Origin: Porites lobata
Taxonomy: Eukaryota; Cnidaria; Anthozoa; Scleractinia; Poritidae
DNA length: 64,000 nucleotides
Direction: 5' to 3'
NCBI GenBank assembly: GCA_942486035.1
Contig: CALNXK010000042.1
Location: 82,501-146,500, forward strand
Of the stretch, positions 39,201 to 52,265 are shown piece by piece. The notes under the pieces were generated by a model that ran no database searches, was not told where the DNA came from, and saw only the letters and a list, made by a program, of their open reading frames with translations. The translations under genes and the position numbers were made by a program. How positions within the stretch are numbered: the first letter of the stretch is position 1; each line of letters opens with the position of its first letter.

Positions 39201-42200
39201 TTCACAATTATTCCTCGAGCCCGAATGGGCTCTGAGTCAATAGCTCATGAGGCCGAAGGCCGAATGGGCTATTAACTCAGAGGCCATGAGGGCGAGAGGA
39301 ATAACTGTTTTAGTAAAATCCAACTAGTTGGTCAAAAATACCGAGAAGTGGTAGTGGTAGTGGGCTATAACATATAGCCTAGTAGTAACTCAACCAATCA
39401 GAACGCAGCATTGATAATAGACCACTAGCTGGATTTTACTAAATACTAGATATCTATATGACTGGATTTGCAAAAACATGGCTATAGAAATCTCTCTCAT
39501 ATACCTTCTGACTGAGTCTTGTAGTGGAGCATGTTCTTTTTTATAAGTACTTTATTTACTTAATTTCTACCGAATATTTACAGAATAGGCTGCAGTAGAT
39601 AGACCTTGATGAGTTTCTCACTGGCTATTAACCTACCACCTCCCTCCCCGCCCCCCCTTAAAAAAAACGTTTTTCATAACTTCCCGTAATTCTCTCTGTA
39701 TGTCAGTTTGAAATCAGCGCGCGTATTAGGCTGAACTCGGCTCTCATAGTGAGTTGTCTTAGAGTGTTTTTTTGGCTGCCTTGAGCAACATTTTCAGGAA
39801 GGCATCATTAAGCCTTATGAAGGAGCAATTCTCAAGGCTGGCAAATCTACTGCGACCAATATCTTCTCGTATTTCGTCTCATTTCGGGCTACTCGGGTGA
39901 AAGACTGATCCCGGACTTGAGACGGAAAGATAGGATGTTGCGAGCTTTGTTGTTGGCAGTAACAAGTCTTTGGCCTCACAAAGTAGGTCCTAAGGTTGAA
40001 ATCTATTCGGCGAGAGTAGCTGATCTCAGGTATGTAGTTGAGCTCGTGTTACCAGAAAACTTTGTGCCAAGCATAAAAACGCTTCGTGAGTGTTTAGTAT
40101 AGGTGATTTTGTCTTAGAAAGCCCATTCTGTGCTCAGAGATTGTGGATTTTAATTTTTTTTTAAATTTTTCTTTCTTTCTTTCTTTACTTTTTGGTTGGA
40201 ATCTTACTGTATATTTTTTGAGTTTTAATTGTAGTTGTATTTTGTAAGTGATGTTATTCTTATTTTTATACAGTTTTATCCGTTTGTAGTCATTTTTACA
40301 CGACCCCACAAGCTTTGAGCTTTAAACCATATCGTGTTTAAATAAAGGATATGTATGTATGTATGTATGTTTGTGTTTTCAGCTGAGACTAAAAGTTATA
40401 TTTTCCGAGGTTTCCAGTGTTGTTTACTTCATTGCAAAATCCTGTTCCTTCTGGGAGAGAAATTTCCCGATGTTGTCAGCAATAAAGTTGTGTTTGTTGA
40501 ACCTTAACTAGTAACTTTTCAATGTTTTCCATTCGACTTAGATGTCAAACTGTTAAAATTCACTTGAAATTTCTTTAACCACGTTTTAGCAAATTCAGTC
40601 CGATATAATTATGTGTAAAATGTTGTTTTGTGAGGAGCGTCAAAAGGATCCAAACAAGGTAATGAAAAATCCATCTAAAGAAAAGCAACAGCCGGTTGAC
40701 TTCTTGTGGGGATCTGAGAAAAGCAAACGTTGAAACCACTTGAGTGCACATTCATGGTCGAGATGGATTACTTAACTAAAACCAGTCACTGTTCTGTCAA
40801 AGTCTCGCCTTTTTCAGTGGTACGGAACAGTTATAATGGAGGAATGCAAACTATTGATAAGAAATCGATGAAGCATGCTGCTTTTACCTTCACATTTATG
40901 GAGGTGGATGTTGCCGTATAACGACTACTACTTTCGAGAATCAAAGACGCATTTTTGATCGTAGAGGTCTGAATCTATCATACGAATACAACCCAGCTTA
41001 CCAGATAAAATATTGAATGATAGAATGATGATGTATAAAGAATGATGACGTGAACTGCGGAAATACAAATTTAAATCGTCGCAGTGGTAATTGCAATTTA
41101 AGCAGTTGCAAATTTACCCCACTGCGCAAGTGCTGCAGTGCTCCAACCAACTGAGCTATGAAGACCTATACATTGGGAGAAGGCCAGTTTGATGAGTTCA
41201 TCTTAACCAGTCCGGAATATCCCTAAATTTAAGGACAGGGCCAACTGGTCACGCGACACTTTTCAACCAATGAGAAGGCGCGCTTGTGTTTATCAACAAA
41301 CAAATCAAAACATCACCCCAGTGATAAAAAATTTTCAAAACTGCGGACGGAGTCGGACAGAATCAGTCATCGTTTCGAGGCTCTCAGGCATATTTTTAAG
41401 TGGACAGCGTATCGGAAGCCGTATTGGAAGTGTCTCGTGAAATATTCAGCACATTTTGTGGCTTATTTCTTCTTTTAAACAAAGCGATGTATAGGCGAGA
41501 TTTTGGTCGGTTTTCAAGGTACGTGAACAAGTATCTATTATTTTTTCGATTGACAGATTTTTCCGAAGTTGTAGATATTTTTCCTCGATTGTCATACCGA
41601 TTAACTTTCATCATGTTGAATGTGGGGATGGTAGACAACCTAGAACTTTGACAGACAAATTTTGAAATCCGAGGTCCAAAACACGTACTTTTTCCACTCC
41701 TGTTTTGAAAATTTTTGATCACTGGGGCGATGTTTTTATTTGTTTGTCTATAAACACAAGCGCGCCTTCTCATTGGTTGAAAAGTGTCGCGTGACCAGTT
41801 GGCCCTTTTCCTACATTTAGGGATATTCCGGAATGTTACCCCGTGAAAGGAATGAAACCCAGAATGATGATGTGAACTGCAGAAATACAAATTAAATATG
41901 ATCGTCGCAGTGGTAATTTAGATACAAATATTGCTATACCCAAAGCCAAAAGAAAGGCGAGAAAAATCACCTCATACAAATCCATCTGCTTCCTAACAAC
42001 AGTCACCGCAATACGCTTACTCAAGAGCTGCTTGGAGAGATCTGGAACCGAGCCTGGACCACTTTCTTTGATAGTAGCAGTCTGGCGGTTTAAGCTCTGA
42101 ACATTAAAAAGCACCCTGTTAGAATCCAAACTTGTGTGACGTAAGTAAGCTATTCTCTTTACGTCACCTGACACTCTATAAATAAGTGACTGTTTCATAT

Positions 42201-45200
42201 TCACATTCGCCACTTTACAAACAAGAGGGAAACACAACCGGGTTCGCAAAGACGTCTGGGATCGTTAATGGAGACGCGCCGGTAAGTCCTTGGTAACAGT
42301 CCCAGAAGTCTTGGCGAAAGTTAACTCTTAAACCATCCAACTCAGTTCAACCCTTGCTTCATTTTGATAACGAATGGTTAACGCTTTTGAGTAAACGAAA
42401 CGCAAACACGCTAAAATAATAGCACCGCGTTGGGTCTTTGCACATGATATTCTTGGACTCATTGTACTCAAATAAGAAAAGAACATGAGATGATCAGTAC
42501 AGTATAGCTGCTTCTCATATTAATAATAAATACCCTCAGGGTATCCTCAATTTCAGCCTCGGTTCCTTCTAGCACGTGATAGCTTTTTTCAATCACTCGG
42601 TCCAGTTCACTCATCAGCTTGTAGTCCCTTTCAATCAAAACACTCAACTGCTCCAGTTCTAACTGAGTCTGCTTGAACTCGTGTTGCCGCTGTGCTACTT
42701 TGGTCTTCAGTCGGTTCCAATCCCCGTTCAGCTTTTTTATGGTTTCCTGCAAAACAGCAGGACTCCCCTGTTTTGTTTTTTCAATCATCTGATTAGCAGT
42801 CGTGTTGATTCGCACCACTACAGGGGCACGCTTTGAGATGTCTTGCTGCAGCTCCTACAGGAAATACAAAATAAGCACCTTGCTGTATGGCATCATATTT
42901 CATTGGGTAACAGATAGAAGAGGTGGCGAACACACTAAGTTATGTACCTTATAATGATCCATCTTTTCCTGGGTAATTTCACCGCTAGTCGTGTCTCCCT
43001 CATCATCAGCAATAGATCGCTCTACCTTCATGATCCAATGACTCATCTCTTTTATGTCATGACTCAGCTTTTGATATTTCTCAAGTGAAGCCACCAAATT
43101 ATCTTTGACTCGCAGAGCGACGCGGACAAGCTCGTCCCAGCGACCGTTAAGCTCGTCTAGCTCACGCTTAAGTTTATCAGCAAACGCAGGCGTAGCTTTG
43201 CTGATCATGTACGCGCCAGTCTCATTCAATGATTCCAGTTTGCGCTGCAGCTTGGTGACGTCGCCTTGCAGAGCCTTAAAACAAAAAACAGCGCCATTTG
43301 CAATATAACTCCGAACTACATAGCAACAATACTTCGTCGGCCTAAAAGACCTTGTTTCCTCCAATACAAGCTTAAGGGAGGACGAAAAAACAACCTAGAC
43401 ACCACACATAAATTTGACAACGTGATAAAAACATGGTTACAGCCTACTGAATTATTACCATTGCTGAGAAACAACAGAATAAATCAGGTTTCTGGACGAA
43501 TTCCGACGCGTTGATGTGTTTTAAGATAGTGTTCTGCAGTAAAATAAACAAGGAACCTTTAAAATTACGAACAGCAACAGTGAACCCTGAAAGAGGAATA
43601 TCTTTCACTGCAGACCGTGCTTCTCAAGAATGAGATGATGTAAAGTTCAGCTGATGAGGTGATGGGTTAATCGCTTAAACATGTTAAAAGTTTGAGTAAT
43701 GCATTAGTCGCTAAGAGTTTGATTAAGGCACAAGTCTGATTATACCGAATCGCGCGAAAATTAACGTGTCTCCGAAGAATGTTTATCTCACAAATAAGTC
43801 CACGCAAACTCAGAAGGATAAGTAATTAATGGTGTGATTATAATGAGACGATTAAATGAACGAATAATATTAGTAATGAAGATGAGAAAACAGACAGCAT
43901 TCAGTTCATGGCGTCTCATCATCCCTTCATGAAACAACACCTACAAAAGTGGTTGGTGAATAATAAACGATCAGGTTGTGAAGTTGCTGACTTTAAAAAA
44001 GTATTTAAATTGCTCTCACTGCACACGCTACTTTGGGTCGTTGGTTTGTTTCTCTAAAACAATACAATTTCGTTGACTCCTCATCAATCCACGAAGTTAG
44101 TTAAACTACCTGACCAAATCCGTTATAAAGAAAACCCTCATTGTAGTGTTTTTAAAAGTTGACCGTCCAAGCAAGTTGTAACCTCCATTCCGCGCTTGAG
44201 AAAAGCGCTAAAAAAAGCAAGCGTTTGACTATAAAAAGCCTTGACTGTCATTTCAAGGGGGATGAGTGAGAACGCCTTAAAAAAGGCCGCAGGTTTCCTA
44301 CTCTTACCTGAGTGGTGGACAACGTATGGATATGGTAAGGTGAACTTAGCAGTTGATGATATCTTTTAGCATTTGACGAACTGTGGGGGGTCAGGTGGGT
44401 GAACCAACTGACCTCGCTCTGATCCAGCTGAGCCTCCAACGTTTCTGGATCCCCAGCGGCCGGCTCTTGATCTTTGAGGAAATCGTTGGCGTCTTTCATC
44501 CAATTAAACAAACCTTTGATCTCCTCTGTAAACTGCCGAGTTTGATTAACAGCTTTACCGACCTAAAAAAAACAACAACAACAACCACATATAAACAACA
44601 AAAGTAGACAACAACAACAGATAAATGCAAAAAAAGGATTAAACAAAATAGCCGATATATCTTAGATCTAATAAAATAGAAACTTGAAATGTGGACAGCT
44701 CTTCTAACATTTAAATAATCGTCGATATCAGTTAACAAACAGGTTACATTACGGTATAATTAAATTAAAATATCAACAAAAGATTCTATTAACTCAAAAG
44801 ATTCTATTAACTCAGTGCAGTACATTTGTTACTTGGATTGCTCACTTGATTTTGTCGTTTTTCAGCGTGTAGATTTATGTCCCGCCATTTGTCATTCAAA
44901 TCCGCCAGTTTTGATCGAAGCTGCTCTGCTTTCTGTCGCGGAAGAGATTTTACAAACTTATCGCCAGTGCTGTTAAGATAATCCATATTCCGTTGCTGCT
45001 CTGCCATACTCGCCTGAAGTTGCTGATTAAAGGAAAAAACGCCTGAGTTTAGAAGCAGATTCAAGAGACAAACGACAATAAGAAAACAGTGGAGTTGTTT
45101 TCTACAGCATAACTAACCTTGTATTTTTGTAGCTGTTCTTCCAGTGACGCGGTATCAGCGATGAGAAACTCCGAGGCGAGTTGAGTTTCCATGTTTTTAA

Positions 45201-48200
45201 TCTTCAGTAGTACCGAATCCATAGTACTTAGAAACTGTTTTGGTGGCCCAGACTCCAAGGCGGCTGTCAGCTGTTTTTGCCTGTCTTCAAGAGTTGCGAG
45301 GGCTTTGGACCAGCGATCGTCAATTCTTTTTACTCCGCCCTGGAGGTGTGGGGTGTGTCTGTCATCTTTACTCAGGTTTCGCGAAAGTTCTCGCACTTTG
45401 ATCAGGGACACTTCATTAGTGGCCATTTCTTCAAGTTTTACCTGTGGAAGAAATGTTTACAATTGAAAGCCGGATGCCCTTTCTGTCCTTCACTTTTAAA
45501 ATTTCCGCGGGCTATTGGACAACAGAATTGTTCATGTTTTCTTTAACGGTCATGCACAAAAGAGGGATTCGGAAAAAAGAAGCAAATCACGTTGCGTTAA
45601 CAAATTATGTTCACAAAGTGTTTCCTTTAATATCGATTCAGTTTGACAAATGGACCTCCGTAAGTCTGGCGATAATCGACGTACCTTACACAACTCTAAC
45701 TGGGATTTGATTTCATATTCAATCTCAGGAACATCCGCATTAAATTTGCTGGCGACTCTCTCCACGTCTTTTAACACAACTTCTAAGGTCGTCATCAAGT
45801 CCTGCACGTCACGTCTGCGACGCGCCAGCTGTGCTTTTTGTCTGCGGTCGTCAATCAAAGAGCCTACAGAACTCCACCGCTCTGTAAAGTTGCTAAGCGA
45901 TTGTTCAAGGGTGACTGGTATACTGCCTTGGTTACGGCAATGCTCAATCAGCTCCTCTCCTTTCCTTTGTACAGATGTGACGCTTGTTTTCCTTTGTCTC
46001 CTTGCATTATCAAGCGACTACAAAAGGATGTAATGGGCATCAGAAAGTAGATTGCACAGTACAAGAAGGCATACATAACGTCCAATATTCTGCTGTGAAA
46101 GTTGACGTTGTTAACTGCCCAAATAACCCCTTCTGGCGTTATTGGAACCGGTAAAATTGATGCACGTGTTAAAAGGTTTAAGGTTAAAGGTTTTTTAACG
46201 TCCAAGGTGCACATAGCAGCTTATCCAGCTAGTACACTGTATTGCTCTGAGTGCATTATCGAGCATTGCCTCCTCCTCCGTATGCGTAGTAACTTTGAAA
46301 AAAAAAAAGTCTCACTCGTTACAAACTTTAGTACAGTTTAATAATGTTACCTCCACAAGCTCGCTTTGTTGTACCACCTTTTCGCTAGATATCTTCTCAT
46401 CATCCAAGTTGAACGCGGGGGACTTGAGCAGAGTCTCGGTATCAGTTATCCACTGAGTCTTATCAACTACTTCATTATGAAAATGTTGAAGCTTCAGATC
46501 CACACCTTCCAACTAAATAAAGAACATTTGACCTTACGTTAAATAATAAATAAATATAAAAATAAACAAATATCTTCTCCCCTTGTTGTGCTTTTTAGGG
46601 ATAATGAATCAAATATTCTAGTGGAACTTAAAAAGTTTAGTAATCGGGCATTTGAGCTTGCGGTCTAGACAGGTTTGAAGTTGGAGACTTCCGATTACAA
46701 GTCCAGCACTTTAATCGCTCGGCCAAGCAGAAAAGCTGCCTCCACAGAAACTGAAATATTTAAGACGTCAAAATATTGCTGACCCTAACCCTAAGTCAGC
46801 CGTCGTTCATTTCCGTCAGCGTAAGTCGAACAGCAACAGAAATACTCTGTCTCCTCGCTCCAGTAGAGAGAAGTGTGGGATATGTACAAGGGAACAGCTT
46901 CTTACAATAACATGCTAACAGTGCTTAGGAACGAAACCCACTAATCATTAGTGAAATTCGGAATGCATCAATCATCACAATAGGAACCAAGGTGTTACTA
47001 GCAGACCCGCTCAGTAAATAGATATAATTATCAACTGATGGAGGCCTCACTAAGGCCTGCAGTACGGTGTCAAAATAACGAAGAAAAACGATAAACAAGC
47101 TCCTTAATAAAGCTCCTTTTTGTCCCAGTGCGTCACGTCTACTTGCAGCAATCATCATTCACGCACAATCAAGTGTTTGTGCGTTGGTCTTACGCCGGGC
47201 GACATAACAAAGGAGGATCAACTGGACTTTGGTGGTGCCCAACTAAGACGATAATCTTTGAAGGGTTCTTTGGATAACGACAGTAGTGGCAACATCAAAT
47301 AACTAGATACAAGAATTCCCCACCAGCATTTACACTAAAGCTGACTCCACACGAAGAAATGGAAAGTGTTTATTACCAGGGCGATTCTGGTGGACACCTC
47401 AGTAGTTATTTTATTCCAGCGGTCATTGAATTCTTCCATCTTATCTTGTATTTCTGCAACACCAGGAGACTCCTCTTCCAGGTTCTCAGCAACTTTCTCG
47501 GCAGCAAGATTAAAGGTCCCAAACGTAGCTTGCTGAGCTTCCATCTCCTGCTCCATGTTCTTAAAAAAAAACGCAAAAAAGCGAAGAGTTAGCGGGGAAC
47601 AGAAAAGCGGCACAAGCAAGAGAATGCCGGCCGGGAAGTCTCTCTCTCGGTTCGGTTACAGAGAATACCCAAGAGTAAACAAAACAAAGCAACGCAAACA
47701 AACAAGAACAAACCACAAATAAAATCAAAACGAAGGCAGTAGTGAAGGAATTAGAACACTAACTATGAGCAGTTTAAGGGCTTTTTTGACCACTTCCAAG
47801 TCACCCAAATCAATATGCTTATTATCTTCAATCTGTCCTTCCTTTTCAGACAGCCATTTTGACAGCCTTCTTTCTTCGTCTCTGTATTCTTGCCAGCTTT
47901 TCAATACATCCTGTAACATAGTCCACCTGAAACCGCACCAATTTACAAGTCAGCATGGCATTCTTTTAGGGCTAACTGATTGATCACGAAAACCAACTTG
48001 TTGTATGCTTGTTTGTCAAATAACAAATTTGTAGAGTTCAGGACTTCTGACAATTAACAAGTGAAACAAACTACTAGACGGTTTAAACTAGATTAAGCTC
48101 ACAGAGCAGTGCACGAAGTTTTGATCGGTATTGGCCAGTTTAGAATGGGTGGTACAGGTGGTGGGGTGGATGGGTGGTACAGGTGGTGGGGTGAATGGGT

Positions 48201-51200
48201 GTTACAGGTGGTGGGGTGGATGGGTGGTACAGGTGGTGGGGTGGATGGGTGGTACAGGTGGTGGGGTGGATGGGTGGTACAGGTGGTGGGGTGAATGGGT
48301 GGTACAGGTGGTGGGGTGAATGGGTGGTACAGGTGGTGGGGTGGATGGGTGGTACAGGTGGTGGGGTGGATGGGTGGTACAGGTGGTGGGGTGGATGGGT
48401 GGTACAGGTGGTGGGGTGAATGGGTGGTACAGGTGGTGGGGTGAATGGGTGGTACAGGTGGTGGGGTGAATGGGTGGTACAGGTGGTGGGGTGGATGGGT
48501 GGTACAGGTGGTGGGGTGGATGGGTGGTACAGGTGGTGGGGTGAATGGGTGGTACAGGTGGTGGGGTGAATGGGTGGTACAGGTGGTGGGGTGGATGGGT
48601 GGTACAGGTGGTGGGGTGGATGGGTGGTACAGGTGGTGGGGTGGAATGGATTTCTTTGTTCACCTTTGTTCTGTCCACTTGCATACATTAGACCAACGCT
48701 CTCCAAGAACCGCCAGCTGTTCCTCTAGGTCGGCGGTAGCACTTTCATTAGAACTATCATCCACAACAACAACCATGTGCGTCAGTGAGTTAACCTGTTG
48801 CTGCTGCTTCTCCAGATCTTCCTGGAAGAACTGTGTCGCACAAAGCAAGGCAAAAAAAAGTTCGTTACGTAATTACACACAATACTTATAGCTTAATAAT
48901 GCACCGTTTTTTATCCTTGACGTTCTGGCGTTCTGGCGTTTAACGGCGAAAACAAAAATGCAATTACGTTCATCAACTAAACGTTTTTAGCTGCATCTGT
49001 AGCAAGGAAGTTTTGCTTTTTTAAAAATCCCTTAAAAAGTTACCTTTTTTCACGAGTGGTAAATGAATAGAAAAACGGTAAACCACAAAAGAAGAAAGAT
49101 GGTTTAAGATGTATATATGGAGAGGCTACCGTGGAAAATTTAGGCCAAATTTCTCAACTTACAGAAAGTAGTGGTAGGTTTTATGTTAATCATCACCTTG
49201 TGATCCTCGACCTGACGTCGCACGGTGTCGAGGTCAGAGCCGATTGTTTGTGCGCTATTGATTCTTTTCTCAGCAACAGTCAGCCAATCAGCCAGTTCAT
49301 CAATCTGTTTCTGTTGAAGATCCATCAGTTGCAAGTGAAGCCTGAAAATAAGAACAAAAATTCCTCGTAAAACTCTCTTTCAGGGAAAAACAGCATAGGC
49401 TACAGTGTTCTGTACTTTTTAATTACATACAAAATTAAACGTATGCGTTTTTCAGTTTTGCTGTCTAACTAAGGCCTCTGTACACAAAACTTTCTCAGTA
49501 CCCTCCCTCCCCTCCCTCAGTAAGGGGCATCTGGATTATTTTTGCAGCCATTCTCTAGGTTCAACGGATTCTTTCGAGATCCGGCTTAAGTAGAGTTATC
49601 CGTGTTAAGGAACTTAATGCACTACAGTCAAGATCTAGATAACTATTAATGATGTTTCAGAGGAATTTACCCTCATTTGGTGTTTTCATGATCTGTGCGT
49701 ACATACAGTGTATGCACGTGAATAACACAAATTTTAAATGAAAGTTTGTTAAAAAACATTACATGACCTACAAGCTAAAAAAAGTCTATTGAATCAACAC
49801 CATCACAAGGTTTTGTTCGGCTCAGTTGCTATGGTGATCTCTAGCGAGTTATCACAGTTTCAGATGTACGTGTAGAAATGACAAGTTTCTTACGTACTTT
49901 GTTTGCCTGTCCATCGCCGCCATTCTCAGCGCTTCCCAACGATCATTGAGTGAAATCATTTGCTCCCGAATCTCATTCTCTTCCTTTTCACTGACAAGTC
50001 CCTCGCTAATCAACTGGTTACCAAACTCCAGAACGGCCCCCACGTCAGACTGATGTGACGTCAGCTCCATCATAAAGTCCTGGAACGCAGTTAAATGCGG
50101 GTCAGTGAAAATACTAGCATGCGAAATTTGAGGTTAATAGAAAAAAATAAAGAATAACATTTGAGAACTGGCAAGAAAAATTGACAAAGGCCTGGTATCA
50201 AGGAAACCCCTTTCCATAAATTCAGACAAAACTAGTCTGCTTGTATTAAAGTCCAGCAAAGAGTGTAGAAAAGTTTGATACTTTAAAGACATTTGTGTAT
50301 TAGCACTGTAAATCAATTTTAGTGCGCCATTCACAGAGCACATTCTGCCCTCTCTTGCACAGTTACAAACTGTAATGACTAGCTACCTCGTGCCCATGGA
50401 ACTGCTTTTTCACTGTATCCACGTCGTCTGAGATGGGTTGCTGTGACTCCAGAGTTCTTTCAGCTTGTGAGAGCCAGTTAAGAACTTCTTGTAAAGCAGA
50501 GTTGTAGTCTTCCCACTCCTTAAATGAACCCACTGAATCACGAACACTGCTCGTTTCACTGACCATAGAGTCAGGACGTTCCGCATTTTGAGTCTGCTCA
50601 ACCTAAACGAACATGCACAATGACCAGTTTGTTCAGATTGGCACAGCAATATTTGCTGAAGTTTCGAACATGTTGGTGTAACAAAAATAACATTAGTTTC
50701 CAGAGCCAATCGACATCATCCCTTGATGAAGACCAGCAATACGCGGCCGAAAAATCAAAACTTATCGGGAGACCACGATGAACAAAATTTTCCATTATAA
50801 CCTCGCCACTACATAGTGTAAATACAAAGTTAAATCTATAATAAGTACAGTAGAACGCTGATGAGGAAGAAAACTTAAAAAAACATGTAATAAAGAAACG
50901 TAACAACGTAAAGATCATCTGCCGGCCGGACCGAGATTTGAGGAACCACCCTACTCTCTCAAATAACCGCCTCTGCATTATCCCAAACTGTTTTAAATCA
51001 GCTGGCTCGGGACGATTTCTTTGAGGAATTCAAGAGCAAGTTACACTACAAGTCCCGGTTGTTCAAAAGCTGGAAAGCGCTATCCACTGGAAAAATCGCT
51101 ATCCAGCGGATAAGTATTACGGGAAACAATTGCATGCGTTATCCGCTGGATAGTGATTTATCCGGTGGATAGCGCTATCCAACGTTTAAACAACCGGGAC

Positions 51201-52232
51201 CAGGTGTTTTGGTCATACGCTTGCATGATCTAATGTTCGCCATTTGGCGGGTAATATTTTAATTTAGGACCAAAAGAAAAAAATGGCGTTAAAATTATTT
51301 GTACTTTTAAAAAAAGGTTCTCGTCGAACTTGTCACAATGGTTACGGCCAACAGCTGTGAAGACGTTTCTACTGTAACAATACAGTAACACGTGGATGTA
51401 ACATCGTAAGGATTCGGCTTAATACGTGTCTGACAAAAACCTTTGACAAACTCACCACAGTTGTTATAGCAGAGTGTTGTATGGGAGGTTCTTTAACTGT
51501 TGTACACGTGGTTGTGACATATCTGACAGGTTCTCTCTCGTCGTATCCTTTCTTGACGTGTTTCACGGTGTGCTCTGTGTGGTACGTACTGTTCACCGTG
51601 CGTTTAGACACGGTATGCGTGTACTCTGACCTCTCCATGGTTCGTGCACCATTCCTCTGAACAGTCACGTGAGACACACCCGGGGCTAGCTTGTTGTACA
51701 AATTGGAAACGTACAGGAGAATCGATTTCTTATCAGGGCGATCACGAACAACATCTGAGGATTGACAGTACGATTGACTTAACAAAAATCAGGTTTTTCT
51801 GCATAGGTTAAGATTCAGTAAAGATGACAACACACACCCTGTCTTATAAGGCTTGTAAGGGAAATGCAGTTAAGTCAACTCTTGTACAATCCACTTTACA
51901 AAATGTCAAGTCACTAAACCACATACAGCTATTAATATTAATTGACGTTTTCAGAAAGCTTACACACAAGACTGCATAGCAGTATCGAAAATCAAAAAGG
52001 TAAACGTTCATTATACTCGTCAATGGAGCTAACAACCGCCACATTATGGCCAATTGAATTACAAAGGATCTACAGCTATCCATATGACCTTGCGGGCTTG
52101 TTGCAGTAGTTCTACAGCTGTAAAGTCACTAATAATTCACAAACCATTATGCCCTAACAACTTAAGTGATCTAATCGTTAGGTGATCTGAAAGTCGCGTG
52201 TATCTCAAAATGAAACTCAAATGAAACTTGAA

Positions 52233-52265
<33 letters not shown>

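Noticed and set aside
41396..41890. 164-codon minus-strand open frame
   Set aside because: It lies in the inverted-repeat MITE and includes its terminal repeat; no similarity to any family I recognise.
42097..42249. Extension of exon w20 further upstream in the same frame
   Set aside because: The frame is open, but the TTCAG acceptor at 42,097-42,098 gives the phase-0 join to w19, and the upstream translation has no spectrin character.
48144..48650. Possible CRISPR-like array
   Set aside because: Head-to-tail 25-bp units have no unique spacers and the genome is eukaryotic.
48109..48891. Overlapping open frames on both strands around the 48-kb repeat
   Set aside because: Artefact of the 25-bp minisatellite, which has no stop codons. 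The only real coding part is exon w10 at 48,664-48,830 on the minus strand.
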